NCBI GenBank assembly: GCA_040387555.1
Contig: JAZKDO010000003.1
Location: forward strand, 744,001 to 808,000
Direction: 5' to 3'
Length of the DNA: 64,000 nt
From: UBA4416 sp040387555
GTDB taxonomy: Bacteria; Bacteroidota; Bacteroidia; B-17B0; Aurantibacillaceae
This document shows positions 9,472 to 18,766 of the stretch, in pieces (position 1 is the first letter of the stretch; every line of letters begins with the position of its first letter). A program made the position numbers and the translations under genes. The notes under the pieces are model-generated. The model saw only the letters and a program-made list of their open reading frames with translations, did not search any database and was not told where the DNA came from.

Positions 9472-9750
9472 TTACATTACATGTAGATTATCCAAAGTAT
9501 CCTTCGTGTAAAAGAAATTAATAAAATTTAACACGCTAAAATGAGGTATTGAGGAACCTCCGCGGTAAGAAGTAGTAGATTTTACAACTTTGTCAGCCAC
9601 TGTTTTCGCTTTTTCAGGTTGTGCTTTTACTATTTGAGGATGTTTTACGCAGTCCTTTGGTTGTTGCTGCGTCTTAGGATGGGGCTGTGTTGCATGCATT
9701 TTAAATAAACATGCAAATAAAAAAATGTAAATAAAAACGATTGATTTCAT
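9472..9750 (-). CDS. Small putative secreted protein (92 aa)
   Basis: The frame starts with a convincing signal peptide (MKSIVFIYIFLFACLFKMHA, then TQ), followed by a Lys/Gln/Pro-rich stretch (HPKTQQQPKDCVKHP) and an aromatic-rich C-terminus (FSVLNFINFFYTKD). I recognise no family. It fills the otherwise empty gap between bshB1 (converging) and recG, and is transcribed in the same direction as recG. A real exported small protein is plausible because of the signal peptide, but a spurious frame cannot be excluded. Confidence 0.45.
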   Translation of the reverse strand: MKSIVFIYIFLFACLFKMHATQPHPKTQQQPKDCVKHPQIVKAQPEKAKTVADKVVKSTTSYRGGSSIPHFSVLNFINFFYTKDTLDNLHVM

Positions 9751-9834
9751 TCTTTATAATTTTTAGCTGTATCAAAAATAAGATTATTTTCAGAATAAAC
9801 AAATACTCTTATAAGGATGTTATAAGCTGGAGAC

Positions 9835-11943
9835 TTAACCTATCTTACTCCAGGACGTTCTTGTTTTTGCCTGATAATGCAACTGATTCACCAGTAATTG
9901 GTTCTCTTTATCCAACAAATCAGGGTCTTCATTCAAAATAGTCTGTGCTGATGAGCGAGCAAGCTGCAAAATCTGTCCGTCCTGAGCCAGATCAGCAATT
10001 TTCAAGTCCATCACGCCGCTTTGCTGGGTTCCATCCAAATCACCAGGACCTCGTAATTTCAAATCCACTTCACTAATCTCAAAACCATCATTAGTGCGTA
10101 TCATCGTTTCCATGCGTAATTTGCTGTCGGCTCCCAATTTATAGGATGTCATTAAAATGCAATAGGATTTATCAGCGCCACGGCCAACCCTACCTCTTAA
10201 TTGATGTAATTGAGACAAGCCAAAACGCTCGGCGCTTTCAATAACCATCACGGAAGCATTCGGAATGTTTACACCCACTTCAATCACAGTAGTTGCCACC
10301 ATGATCTGGGTTTCTTTTTTAATGAACCGCTGCATTTCAAATTCCTTTTCCGCAGGTTTTAATTTTCCATGCACAATACTGATCTGGTAATGTGGTGGTT
10401 TAAAATCATTCAATAAAGCATCATAACCATGTTGCAGGTTCTGGTAATCCATCTTTTCACTTTCCTGAATCAATGGAAAAACAATGTAAACCTGTCTACC
10501 TAGAGCAATCTCCTGTTTCATAAAACCGATCAAGCGCAAACGCTGGCTTTCCATGAAATGCATGGTGGTAATTGGTTTTCTGCCAGGAGGCAATTCATCA
10601 ATGACTGATGTATCCAGGTCTCCATACAAAGTCATAGCAAGAGTTCTTGGTATAGGCGTAGCCGTCATGATTAATACATGCGGTGGTTGCGTATTTTTTT
10701 TATGCATCTTACCTCTTTGTGCTACTCCAAATCGATGCTGCTCATCAATCACTACTAATCCCAGGTTTTTAAATAAAACTACATCTTCAATTAAGGCATG
10801 AGTACCTATTAAAATATGAATTGCTCCCGATTGCAATTCTTCATGTAATTCGCGACGTGCTTTGGTTTTCGATGAACCTGTTAAAAGCGCTACTTTCAAA
10901 CCCATCGGTTCCAGCAATTCAGCGATCGTAACAAAATGCTGCTTCGCTAATATCTCTGTCGGAGCCATTAAACATGCCTGGAAACCATTATCAATTGCTA
11001 ATAACATGCTCAATAAAGCAACTAATGTTTTGCCACTGCCAACATCGCCTTGCACTAAACGGCTCATTTGTCTACCCGAGCCCATATCAATGCGAATCTC
11101 TTTCACAACGCGCTTTTGAGCATTAGTGAGTTGGAATGGTAAATGATGATTGTAAAATGTATTAAAAACTTCTCCAACTTTATTAAAAACGAAACCCTGG
11201 ATGGCTTGATGTCTCACTAAATTGCTCCTTAGTAATTTTAATTGAACATAAAACAGTTCTTCAAACTTCAATCGAAAGCGTGCTCTTTCTAAAAGTGTTT
11301 TTGAATCCGGAAAATGAATCTGTTTTAATGCTTCCAACTTCGGCAATAAATTTGAGTCCTGTATGATAGCTTTCGTTAAGGTCTCAGGAATGTTTTGTTC
11401 ATTCAACTGCAACGTCAATAATCGCAGGCACTTTCGAATGCCATCGCTATCAAGGTTTCGAAATTTTAATTTTTCAGTACTGTTATAAACCGACTGAAAA
11501 GAAGATTGATTTGCCAGCAATTCAGGAGTTACTAAATCAATTTCAGGATGCGCCATGCTAAAACGTCCCATAAATGATGAAGCTTTCCCATAAACTATGT
11601 ATTCTGTATTAGCCTTTAACTTTTCCGCCATCCATTTCGCTCCCTGGAACCAAACCAATTCAATGATCCCCGAACCATCGCGCAGCTTCGCCACCAATCG
11701 TTTAGTTCGTTTATCTCCAACAAAATCAATCTCAACAATATGGCCTCTCAACTGATAATAAACTGAATCTTCTGTTACTTCTCTTACACTTTGAAAATGG
11801 GTCCTATCAACATAACGGAAAGGATAATGCGTAATCAGGTCTTTATAGGTAAATATAAATAGTTCCTTCTGTAATACTTCTGCCCGTTGCGGACCAATAC
11901 CTTTGAGGTATCCAATAGGAGTATCTAAAAAACCAGAATTCAT
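9835..11943 (-). CDS. recG: ATP-dependent DNA helicase RecG
   Basis: A 702-residue RecG, the branch-migrating helicase that remodels stalled replication forks and Holliday junctions. The N-terminal wedge/OB region (about 1-250) includes the helix-hairpin-helix-like YLKGIGPQRAEVL. It is followed by helicase motifs: Walker A GDVGSGKT (about residues 299-306), DEQHRFG (motif II, DExH type), TATPIPRTLA (motif III), and the C-terminal motif VI QLRGRVGRG. Length is normal for the family. I start at MNSGFLDTPIG (11943) because the extra 23 codons upstream are not RecG-like and overlap the divergent promoter region. It diverges from the outer-membrane-like gene at 12032 with under 100 bp between starts. 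Confidence 0.96.
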   Translation of the reverse strand: MNSGFLDTPIGYLKGIGPQRAEVLQKELFIFTYKDLITHYPFRYVDRTHFQSVREVTEDSVYYQLRGHIVEIDFVGDKRTKRLVAKLRDGSGIIELVWFQGAKWMAEKLKANTEYIVYGKASSFMGRFSMAHPEIDLVTPELLANQSSFQSVYNSTEKLKFRNLDSDGIRKCLRLLTLQLNEQNIPETLTKAIIQDSNLLPKLEALKQIHFPDSKTLLERARFRLKFEELFYVQLKLLRSNLVRHQAIQGFVFNKVGEVFNTFYNHHLPFQLTNAQKRVVKEIRIDMGSGRQMSRLVQGDVGSGKTLVALLSMLLAIDNGFQACLMAPTEILAKQHFVTIAELLEPMGLKVALLTGSSKTKARRELHEELQSGAIHILIGTHALIEDVVLFKNLGLVVIDEQHRFGVAQRGKMHKKNTQPPHVLIMTATPIPRTLAMTLYGDLDTSVIDELPPGRKPITTMHFMESQRLRLIGFMKQEIALGRQVYIVFPLIQESEKMDYQNLQHGYDALLNDFKPPHYQISIVHGKLKPAEKEFEMQRFIKKETQIMVATTVIEVGVNIPNASVMVIESAERFGLSQLHQLRGRVGRGADKSYCILMTSYKLGADSKLRMETMIRTNDGFEISEVDLKLRGPGDLDGTQQSGVMDLKIADLAQDGQILQLARSSAQTILNEDPDLLDKENQLLVNQLHYQAKTRTSWSKIG

Positions 11944-12031
11944 AATGAACCACAAAATTACTACACACTGGCTGTTAATACAATTTTGAACCATTGATTT
12001 ATAAACAATCATTCTCCGCTATTTTTACAAA

Positions 12032-12700
12032 GTGAGAATTCCTCTAATTATAATGCTATTATTTGCAAGCTACTTTTCAGAAGGACAGTTCCTTGATACA
12101 TTCAAAGTACTATTACACTCACGACCAAGTATTGATGCACGTTTGGAATCACGCTATTCTTTTTTAAATCATAATGCCACTAAAGTCACTGGTGTTAGAT
12201 TAGGACTAAGCTTCAGAAGAAAATTAAGAGTAGGTTTAGGTTATAGCTGGCTGGATACAGATGTAAGCGATAAAATATTGATTACCGACGCATATGGTAG
12301 GATTCGCTACACAGATAGTTATTTGAAGTTTGGTTACCTATGTTATTATGCTGATTTTGTTTTTCATAAAACAAAGCGTTGGCAATTAAGTGTTCCTATT
12401 CAGGTTGGAACCGGTATGTACTGGTCTCAATACAATAATGGGCTACAAACCATAAAATCAAAAAAGCGGTTATTATTATTTTATGAGCCTGGGATTACGG
12501 TCCAGTTTAAAATCACACGATGGTGTGGCTTAGGACTGGATGTTTGTGCAAGACTGGCTTTAAGAAATACAAACTATGTGGGTGAAAAATTAAATTCATT
12601 CGTTTTAGCTCCTAAATTATTAATCTGGTTTGATCAGATCTTTTATATGGCTCTGCCTAAATCAAAACTCACTAAAAAATTCGGACCAGCATATTGGTAG
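12032..12700 (+). CDS. Putative outer-membrane beta-barrel protein of unknown function (222 aa)
   Basis: A signal peptide (GTG start, MRIPLIIMLLFASYFSEG, then QF) is followed by alternating hydrophobic/polar strands rich in aromatic residues (GVRLGLSFRRKLRVGLGYSW, FGYLCYYADFVF, YEPGITVQFKITRWCGLGL). This fits a small 8-10 strand outer-membrane beta barrel. No specific family is recognised. The start may be the GTG at 12032 or the ATG at 12053; the GTG gives the better basic N-terminus. It diverges from recG. A soluble secreted beta-sandwich is less likely. Confidence 0.7.
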   Translation: MRIPLIIMLLFASYFSEGQFLDTFKVLLHSRPSIDARLESRYSFLNHNATKVTGVRLGLSFRRKLRVGLGYSWLDTDVSDKILITDAYGRIRYTDSYLKFGYLCYYADFVFHKTKRWQLSVPIQVGTGMYWSQYNNGLQTIKSKKRLLLFYEPGITVQFKITRWCGLGLDVCARLALRNTNYVGEKLNSFVLAPKLLIWFDQIFYMALPKSKLTKKFGPAYW

Positions 12701-12727
12701 AATAGGTTATAGCATTTGAGAAACCTA

Positions 12728-12955
12728 TCAACGTGAGATAGAATTTTTTTTTAAAGGCTCAAGTAAATATTCCAGTCCGTTGGATTTGATTTCATACATC
12801 GTAGCCAGCATCATTCCCAATTTGCCCTCAGGAAATCCTTTCCGTTGAAACCATTCCAGATAGGAAACAGGAAGGTTCGCTAAAATGATGCCTTTGTATC
12901 TGCCAAATGGCATCCTAAATATTACTAATTCAAGAAGTATTTCTGAGTTATGCAT
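12728..12955 (-). CDS. DUF3820 family protein
   Basis: A 75-residue protein with the DUF3820 signature MPFGRYKGIILANLPVSYLE, followed by WFQRKGFPEGKLGMML. Members are small cytosolic proteins, some labelled as quorum-sensing-regulated virulence factors, without a firmly known role. The start codon (12955) directly abuts the lepB stop (12956), so it is the last gene of the UPF0173-parA-parB-DUF5683-dapB-lepB run and is probably translationally coupled to lepB. Confidence 0.85.
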   Translation of the reverse strand: MHNSEILLELVIFRMPFGRYKGIILANLPVSYLEWFQRKGFPEGKLGMMLATMYEIKSNGLEYLLEPLKKNSISR

Positions 12956-14764
12956 TTACTTTTTAGCAACTGGCTTAGTTTTCTTACGTTTTTTGCTCCA
13001 GTAATTATATCCAAATCCTAAGAGAACTAAAATTGCTACAGGAATTTTCCACGACACTAAACCGTTTTCTCCTACATAACACATGAAACGATCCCAACGG
13101 AATTTACCATCATGAGCATTTTTAGTTAAAGAACCAAAGACAGATTTTCCCGTGACAGGATTATTTTTCGGATCCTTCATACTGAACCATACAAATACCG
13201 GCCTTCCTACAACATGATCAAAAGGAACAACTCCCCAACTGCGACTATCCGCTGAGTTATGTCTGTTATCTCCCATCATCCAATAATAGCCCTGTTTAAA
13301 AGTGTAAGAATTAATTGGTTTTCCATCATACAAAACCTGTGAGCCTGATGTTGCAATTTGATGAATTCCATTATCATAAGTGCTTAACATTTTTTCGTAT
13401 AATGCAATATTGCCGGTATCAATTTTTATGGTCATTCCTTCTGCGGGTAAAACCAATGGTCCGAAATTATCATTGTTCCAGGCATAACTTTTATTATGAG
13501 GAAAGATGCGTGGATCACGATGTCCTTTTCCTTCAATTTCTTTGTAAACATAAAATACACTTGGTAGTTGCTTGATTTTATTTGCAACGTCGGCCGGCAT
13601 ATTTAAATTATAAAAGGAAGTATCATTTGGTATCCTTGCCATAGCAGTATCATGTGGGCTTTCTATTTTAGATGCTTCTGTTACGTAGATATCATAATCT
13701 TCTAATAACTCGTAATTGGATAATACGGGTTCGCGGTTCTTATTCTGGCTGTTTTCACCAAACAGGTTGCCTTTAGTCGCTACTATATAATGATGTTGAG
13801 CATGCTCAGGCATTTCTTGTTTTTTATCATTAATGTAAACCTCACCTGCCTTTATTTCAAGCTTATCTCCGGCAATACCAACACATCGTTTTACATAATG
13901 CTCACGCTTATCAACAGGTCTGCCCGTTACAGCTCCAAATGGTTTTTGGGGACTGTTGACATAGTTCCATGCTTGCTCCTGATATATGTTATCGGGTTTT
14001 TGTCCACCATCTTCCATTTTTATATTGGCAGCTATTTCTCTCACCAACTGGTAATAACTCATGTTCTGCATTCCTAATGCCACAGAATCACCATCCGGAT
14101 AATTGAAGACAACAATCTCGCCGTTCTTTGGTTTTGAGTAACCCGGTAAACGTAAATAGGGTATCTTGATCCACTCCAAATAAGATTTGGTACTTTCTGT
14201 AAATGGAAGTGTATGATGTGCAAAGGGAAATGCGATAGGCGTTTGTGGAACTTTAGCGCCGTAGCATACTTTATTCACGAATAAAAAATCACCAACCATT
14301 AATGATTTTTCGAGAGAGGAAGTTGGAATGGTGAATGCCTCAAAAAAGAAACCGCGAATAATTGAAGCGGCTACTACAGCAAAAATAATTGGATCGGCCC
14401 AATGCTTAACAAATGCAGATTCTGATTTTATATCATTAACACCAAAAAATTTAATGTCTTTATTAAAGCCTAAGTATGCGAAATATAAATAGGGCATTAA
14501 CGAGGCCATTAATAGATCGTTGGTTGTGCGTTTTTTAAATGCACGTGCCAAATGAAAACCATAAACGCCATACATAATTAAATTAACTCCGGGAACGATC
14601 ATGATTAATCCCCACCATTTTGGTCGATTGATGATGCCACCTACTAACCAGAAATTGTAAACTGGAATTAAAGCTTTCCAGGCAGGTAAGCCAGCTTTTT
14701 CAAATATTTTGTATAAGCCTGCAAAAGAAATCAGAACAAGTATTAAGAAAATGATGTTACCCAT
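12956..14764 (-). CDS. lepB: Signal peptidase I, long Bacteroidota form
   Basis: A membrane serine protease that removes signal peptides from exported proteins. At 602 residues it is about twice the enterobacterial length. The first ~113 residues form a DUF5684-like multi-pass region (starting MGNIIFLILVLISFAGLYKI; three to four helices). A transmembrane helix follows, then box B FTIPTSSLEKSLMVGDF with the likely nucleophile S150, box D YVKRCVGIAGDKLEI with the general-base lysine, and box E GDNRHNSADSRSWG. A large insertion lies between boxes D and E. A C-terminal helix (ILVLLGFGYNYW) with a basic tail closes the protein. It follows dapB in a conserved minus-strand cluster. Confidence 0.95.
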   Translation of the reverse strand: MGNIIFLILVLISFAGLYKIFEKAGLPAWKALIPVYNFWLVGGIINRPKWWGLIMIVPGVNLIMYGVYGFHLARAFKKRTTNDLLMASLMPYLYFAYLGFNKDIKFFGVNDIKSESAFVKHWADPIIFAVVAASIIRGFFFEAFTIPTSSLEKSLMVGDFLFVNKVCYGAKVPQTPIAFPFAHHTLPFTESTKSYLEWIKIPYLRLPGYSKPKNGEIVVFNYPDGDSVALGMQNMSYYQLVREIAANIKMEDGGQKPDNIYQEQAWNYVNSPQKPFGAVTGRPVDKREHYVKRCVGIAGDKLEIKAGEVYINDKKQEMPEHAQHHYIVATKGNLFGENSQNKNREPVLSNYELLEDYDIYVTEASKIESPHDTAMARIPNDTSFYNLNMPADVANKIKQLPSVFYVYKEIEGKGHRDPRIFPHNKSYAWNNDNFGPLVLPAEGMTIKIDTGNIALYEKMLSTYDNGIHQIATSGSQVLYDGKPINSYTFKQGYYWMMGDNRHNSADSRSWGVVPFDHVVGRPVFVWFSMKDPKNNPVTGKSVFGSLTKNAHDGKFRWDRFMCYVGENGLVSWKIPVAILVLLGFGYNYWSKKRKKTKPVAKK

Positions 14765-14820
14765 AGAATAGTTTTTAGTGCGTAGTTATTAGTTTGAATG
14801 CTATTTGTTTTATCTGCTTG

Positions 14821-14840
14821 GTCTTCAGCGTCGCTCAGAC
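14821..14840. repeat. REP-like palindromic element (copy 2)
   Basis: The 20-mer GTCTTCAGCGTCGCTCAGAC is nearly self-complementary: GTCT/AGAC at the ends and AGCG/CGCT inside. Its reverse complement matches the core at 8594-8613 at 14 of 20 positions. It sits in the 126-bp gap between dapB and lepB. Confidence 0.5.
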
Positions 14841-14890
14841 GGACTAAATTAACATATATCACGCTGAGTATTTGTTTGATGAATGAAAGC

Positions 14891-15598
14891 TTAAATTAAA
14901 TCGTTCATGGTAAATATACCTTTTTTACCGTTGATGTGTTCAGCTGCTATTACAGCGCCTAAAGCAAATCCCTTTCGGTTATGAGCCTTATGTATGATCT
15001 CGATATCATCTACCGGCGATTTATATTTAATAATGTGGGTGCCAGGAACTTCTCCCTCGCGCACATCTTTAATAAACAAAGTTTCAGGATGATGATCGGT
15101 GATGCTCCAGTTCTTTTTTCGTTTTACTTTATCTAAAATCTGAAGAGCTATTGAAATGGCTGTTCCGCTTGGCTTATCCAATTTATGAGTGTGGTGAATC
15201 TCTTCCATCTCAACATCATAAGAATCATATTTATTCATTATTTCAGCCAGGTATGTATTAACCTTAAAAAATAAATTCACTCCTAAGCTAAAATTAGTAG
15301 CATGGAATAGTGTACCATCTTTATGGGCACATTCTGATTCAATATCTTTAAAATTCTGATACCAGCCAGTTGTACCTACAACAATGGGAACCTGGTTTTC
15401 AAAACACGTTTTAATGTTTTTTACTACAGTATCCGGAGTGCTAAATTCAATCGCCACGTCTGCAGACTTTAATTCTTCTGTCGTAAAAGAAGAGGCGTTT
15501 GTTTCGTCCACTTTTAAAGTAATGGTGTGCCCTCTTTGTAAAGAGACAGACTCAATCTCTTTACCCATTTTGCCGTATCCAAGTAAAGCAATTTTCAT
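14891..15598 (-). CDS. dapB: 4-hydroxy-tetrahydrodipicolinate reductase
   Basis: A 235-residue DapB, the NAD(P)H-dependent reductase of the diaminopimelate/lysine pathway. It has an N-terminal Rossmann motif GYGKMGKEIE (residues 7-16), VVGTTGWY for cofactor binding, and the family signature EEIHHTHKLDKPSGTA, which includes the catalytic His-Lys pair. It is slightly shorter than the roughly 270 residues of E. coli DapB, as is usual in Bacteroidota. It lies 13 bp after the DUF5683 gene in the minus-strand par/lep cluster. It feeds the same pathway as aspartate kinase and lysA encoded at 57.8-60.3 kb. Confidence 0.95.
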   Translation of the reverse strand: MKIALLGYGKMGKEIESVSLQRGHTITLKVDETNASSFTTEELKSADVAIEFSTPDTVVKNIKTCFENQVPIVVGTTGWYQNFKDIESECAHKDGTLFHATNFSLGVNLFFKVNTYLAEIMNKYDSYDVEMEEIHHTHKLDKPSGTAISIALQILDKVKRKKNWSITDHHPETLFIKDVREGEVPGTHIIKYKSPVDDIEIIHKAHNRKGFALGAVIAAEHINGKKGIFTMNDLI

Positions 15599-15611
15599 AA
15601 ATTTATACTTG

Positions 15612-16199
15612 TTATTTAAATTTTAATTTGATTGATAAGCCTGCCTGTAATTTATTAGTGTTATCCATATTAGAAAACGGATTTAATTGCAAACTCAAAT
15701 CGTCACTCACATCAAATGTTTTCAAATGTGCATCTACATTTGCGTCGATAATATTTAGAAGATAAACTAATAAACCTCCCATAATGGCAATGTCCCTGTA
15801 TTTTTGATATTGCTTTTTTAGTGTAATTAAATTACCTGAATTATAGCCGCTCGTATTAAGAGTAGAAGGATCCTCATCATATTCATATTTCAAATTATTG
15901 CTATAATATTTATATTCAATATGATTTTTAACGCCCCAATAACCTAAACCACCAAGAGCAGCATAGATGACAGGAGCCTTCCAGTATTTGCGATTATAAA
16001 TTTGTCCGAGTCCGGGCAGGCAGGCGCTCATAATGGTTGCCTTTCGCGCATTGCCATAAATGGCTTTTCGCACCGCGCGTTTATTCTGAATCGAGTCTTG
16101 TTTATATTGCTGTCTGAGGGAGTCGTTTTGCTGTGCCTGAACAACTGAACAGAAACAAATAAATGCTATGAATAAATATGAAAACGCTGTTTTTTTCAC
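15612..16199 (-). CDS. DUF5683 domain membrane protein
   Basis: About 195 residues: a signal peptide (MKKTAFSYLFIAFICFCSVVQA, then QQ), a charged stretch, then the DUF5683 core ATIMSACLPGLGQIYNRKYW with hydrophobic segments (VIYAALGGLGYWGV, IAIMGGLLVYLLNIIDANVD). The family is restricted to Bacteroidota and of unknown role; position between parB and dapB is a frequent Bacteroidota arrangement. I favour the GTG at 16199, which gives a standard signal peptide; an alternative GTG six codons upstream (16217) adds IIFDLV. Expected at the envelope. Confidence 0.85.
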   Translation of the reverse strand: MKKTAFSYLFIAFICFCSVVQAQQNDSLRQQYKQDSIQNKRAVRKAIYGNARKATIMSACLPGLGQIYNRKYWKAPVIYAALGGLGYWGVKNHIEYKYYSNNLKYEYDEDPSTLNTSGYNSGNLITLKKQYQKYRDIAIMGGLLVYLLNIIDANVDAHLKTFDVSDDLSLQLNPFSNMDNTNKLQAGLSIKLKFK

Positions 16200-16256
16200 C
16201 AAATCAAAAATAATCACAGAATACAGTTAAAGCCGTATACTGTGATTAATGGTTAG

Positions 16257-17153
16257 TTAATTTATGTCAAAAAAAGATAAAATGTGCTCCAGTTCAGTAT
16301 CGTTGCTAAAATTCAGAGAAATAGCACCCGCGCCTTTTGCGTTCCTTTTAAAATCAAAGGATTTGCTAAATAATTTCTCTAGTTTTTTCGCTATTTGTTT
16401 GTCTTCAATAGTCAATGGTTTTTCTACACGAGTGGTTTTTGGCTTGAATTGTAATTTTTCTCCTCTGGCTAATTCTTCCACTTGGCGAACAGATAATTCA
16501 TTTTCAACTGCCATAGCATAGATCGCTAATTGCTTATCTTCATTTTCAATGCTCAACAACGCACGCGCATGACCCATGGAAATATCCTTATCACGAACAG
16601 CTTTTTGAATGACTGCAGGTAATTTTAATAATCTTAAAAAATTGGTAACAGTGCTTCTTTGTTTATTTACTTTTTCACTTAGTTGTTCCTGTGTAATGTT
16701 ACATTCTTCAATTAAGCGTTTATAGCTTAAAGAAACTTCGATAGGATCCAGGTCCTCACGTTGAATGTTTTCAATCAAACCCATTTCAAGCATTGCCTGA
16801 TCATTAGCAACACGGATATAAGCCGGAATCTCAGTTAATTCTGCTAGTTGCGATGCTCTGAAACGACGCTCACCTGAAATCAACTGGTATTTGTCATAAC
16901 CTAATTTACGAACAGTTATCGGTTGAATGATGCCATGTTGTTTAATGGAATCTGACAGTTCCTGTAAAGCTATTTCTTCGAAATTGGTTCGAGGTTGAAA
17001 AGGATTGGTTTCAATGTTTTTGATTTTGATAACAGCGATGGAACCAACCACCGGCGATCCTTCGCCACTTTGTTTGGTTGTAATATCTGTCTTAGCATTT
17101 TCTAACAATGCACTTAATCCTCTTCCTAATGCCGGTTTTTTATTGGTACTCAT
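16257..17153 (-). CDS. parB: Chromosome partitioning protein ParB
   Basis: A 298-residue ParB/Spo0J family DNA-binding CTPase. The N-terminal domain (about 40-130) contains NPFQPRTNFEE, the CTP-binding box ISGERRFRAS and ENIQREDLDPIE. A helix-turn-helix (about 145-200, TQEQLSEKVNKQRSTVTNFLRLL) recognises parS, and the C-terminal dimerisation segment contains DKQIAKKLEKLF. It lies directly downstream of parA (about 78 bp). I saw no canonical parS palindrome (TGTTnCACGTGnAACA type) in the window, so its loading sites are elsewhere. Confidence 0.96.
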   Translation of the reverse strand: MSTNKKPALGRGLSALLENAKTDITTKQSGEGSPVVGSIAVIKIKNIETNPFQPRTNFEEIALQELSDSIKQHGIIQPITVRKLGYDKYQLISGERRFRASQLAELTEIPAYIRVANDQAMLEMGLIENIQREDLDPIEVSLSYKRLIEECNITQEQLSEKVNKQRSTVTNFLRLLKLPAVIQKAVRDKDISMGHARALLSIENEDKQLAIYAMAVENELSVRQVEELARGEKLQFKPKTTRVEKPLTIEDKQIAKKLEKLFSKSFDFKRNAKGAGAISLNFSNDTELEHILSFFDIN

Positions 17154-17156
17154 CTT

Positions 17157-17227
17157 CGTTAGTTTTTAGTTGTTAGTTTTTAATGGTAATAGTATTTAAT
17201 CACTTAACACTAAAAACTCAACACTAT
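17157..17227. repeat. Low-complexity imperfect inverted repeat between parA and parB
   Basis: GTTGTTAGTTTTTA on the left faces CACTAAAAACTCAACAC on the right, an imperfect inverted repeat. Related AGTTTTTAG/AACACTAAAAA words recur at 18831-18853 and near 14771-14780. These look like members of a short dispersed intergenic family, although their AT-richness means chance similarity is possible. Confidence 0.3.
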
Positions 17228-17231
17228 GTTA

Positions 17232-18065
17232 TTATCCTTCGTTAAATTCTGATTCTTCTGCTGTATAAGTCATTGTTCTGTCTTCATCACTTATTTTGGT
17301 AAGTCCGTTACGCTGTAAAATTTCACGCGCTAAGTTTAAGTAATTAACAGATCCTTTACCAATGGCATCATGCATAATAATTGTTTTACCATGGCTAGGT
17401 GCTTCAGCCAGTTTTGTATTACGTTGAACAATGGTATTGAATACCATGTTTTGAAAATGCATTTTCACTTCTTCCACAACCTGGTTGGCCAGCTTTAAAC
17501 GTGGATCATACATCGTTAATAATACACCTTCGATATCTAATTCAGTATTAATATGAGCTTGTATCAACTTGATGGTTTGCAACAATTTCCCCATTCCTTC
17601 CAAAGCGAAATATTCACACTGCACAGGAATGATAACGCTATCAGCTGCGGCAAGTGAATTAATAACAGTTAAACCTAATGAAGGACAGCAATCAATAATG
17701 ATAAAATCATAATCACCTTTGATTTTTTCCAAAGCTGCTTTCATCATGTAATCCCTGTTAGGCATGTTTACGATTTCAAGCTCAATTGCTACCAGGTCAG
17801 TATTTGTAGGCAGTAAATATAAATTAGGGGTATCGGTTTCAAGAATAACTTCTTTTGGATGTTTGTTATCAATGATGCATTCGTATAAACCAGCTTTCAC
17901 ATTTTTCGGTTCAATGCCTACGCCAGACGTCGCATTAGCCTGAGGGTCGCCATCAACTAACAATGTTTTGTATTCCAGCACTGCCAGAGATGCTGCCAGG
18001 TTGATTGCTGATGTTGTTTTGCCAACTCCTCCTTTTTGGTTCGCTATTGCTATTATTTTTCCCAT
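17232..18065 (-). CDS. parA: Chromosome partitioning ATPase ParA (Soj type)
   Basis: A 277-residue ParA/MinD-family ATPase that moves ParB-parS complexes over the nucleoid. The deviant Walker A motif KGGVGKTTSAINLA (K11 signature, K16 P-loop) is near the N-terminus. It is followed by DGDPQANATSG (Walker A') and FIIIDCCPSLGLT (Walker B). VEEVKMHF and TKLAEAPSHGKTI are standard chromosomal Soj features. The C-terminus has a short acidic tail (TAEESEFNEG). It is co-directional with parB downstream and the UPF0173 gene upstream (21 bp), which makes a single operon likely. Confidence 0.96.
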   Translation of the reverse strand: MGKIIAIANQKGGVGKTTSAINLAASLAVLEYKTLLVDGDPQANATSGVGIEPKNVKAGLYECIIDNKHPKEVILETDTPNLYLLPTNTDLVAIELEIVNMPNRDYMMKAALEKIKGDYDFIIIDCCPSLGLTVINSLAAADSVIIPVQCEYFALEGMGKLLQTIKLIQAHINTELDIEGVLLTMYDPRLKLANQVVEEVKMHFQNMVFNTIVQRNTKLAEAPSHGKTIIMHDAIGKGSVNYLNLAREILQRNGLTKISDEDRTMTYTAEESEFNEG

Positions 18066-18085
18066 GTCTTCGTCTGTTAAATATT

Positions 18086-18766
18086 TTATTTTGTAATTGT
18101 TTCCCCTATTTCAAAAAGACTTAATTTCTTTCCCTGCCTGTTAAATTTATTGATAGCTTCTGATTTATCGATTTTGGTAAATTCAAAAGTGTCGTAATGC
18201 ATTCCAATGATATCTTTACAATTAATGAATTGCGAAGCCAGAACGGCATTATCTATTCCCATTGTAAAGTTATCGCCGATAGGTAAAAATGCAAAATCAA
18301 CTTTGCGGTAATCGCCAATTAGTTTCATGTCGTATGTCAGAGCTGTATCTCCGGCATAGTAAAAGTTTTTGTCGTTACTTTCGATCACAAATCCCATAGC
18401 ATGTCCACCATAGCTTCCATCCGGTAAACTGCTGCTGTGAATAGCATTTACGCATTTTATCGAACCAAAATCAAATAATTTTTTTCCGCCGATGTTCATG
18501 GGGTGAAGATTGGCAACTCCCTGTTTCTGAAGCCACACTGAAATTTCCCAATTGGCAACAATTAAGGCATTGGTACGCTTAGCAATGGAAACCGCATCAG
18601 CGATATGATCCTCGTGACCATGCGAGATAAGGATATAATCTGCCTCTACTGTATCAACATCAATGTTTTTGGCTAATTCATTTGGGCTGATAAAAGGGTC
18701 AAATAAAATATTTTTTCCGTTAATTTTTACGCCGAAACAGGAATGCCCGTAATAAGTTATATCCAT
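18086..18766 (-). CDS. UPF0173 metal-dependent hydrolase (metallo-beta-lactamase fold)
   Basis: 226 residues of the UlaG/UPF0173 group. The metal-binding motif HGHEDH (ISHGHEDHIADA, about residues 49-60) follows the N-terminal ITYYGHSCFGV. AGDTALTYDMKLI and GMHYDTFEFT supply further ligands. The family is cytosolic, and its physiological substrate is unknown for most members. It is the first gene of the minus-strand par cluster and only 21 bp from parA. Its start lies opposite the divergent FMN reductase gene. Confidence 0.92.
   Translation of the reverse strand: MDITYYGHSCFGVKINGKNILFDPFISPNELAKNIDVDTVEADYILISHGHEDHIADAVSIAKRTNALIVANWEISVWLQKQGVANLHPMNIGGKKLFDFGSIKCVNAIHSSSLPDGSYGGHAMGFVIESNDKNFYYAGDTALTYDMKLIGDYRKVDFAFLPIGDNFTMGIDNAVLASQFINCKDIIGMHYDTFEFTKIDKSEAINKFNRQGKKLSLFEIGETITK

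Noticed and set aside
16257..18065. parS site near parAB
   Set aside because: No TGTTnCACGTGnAACA-like palindrome was found in or around the genes.
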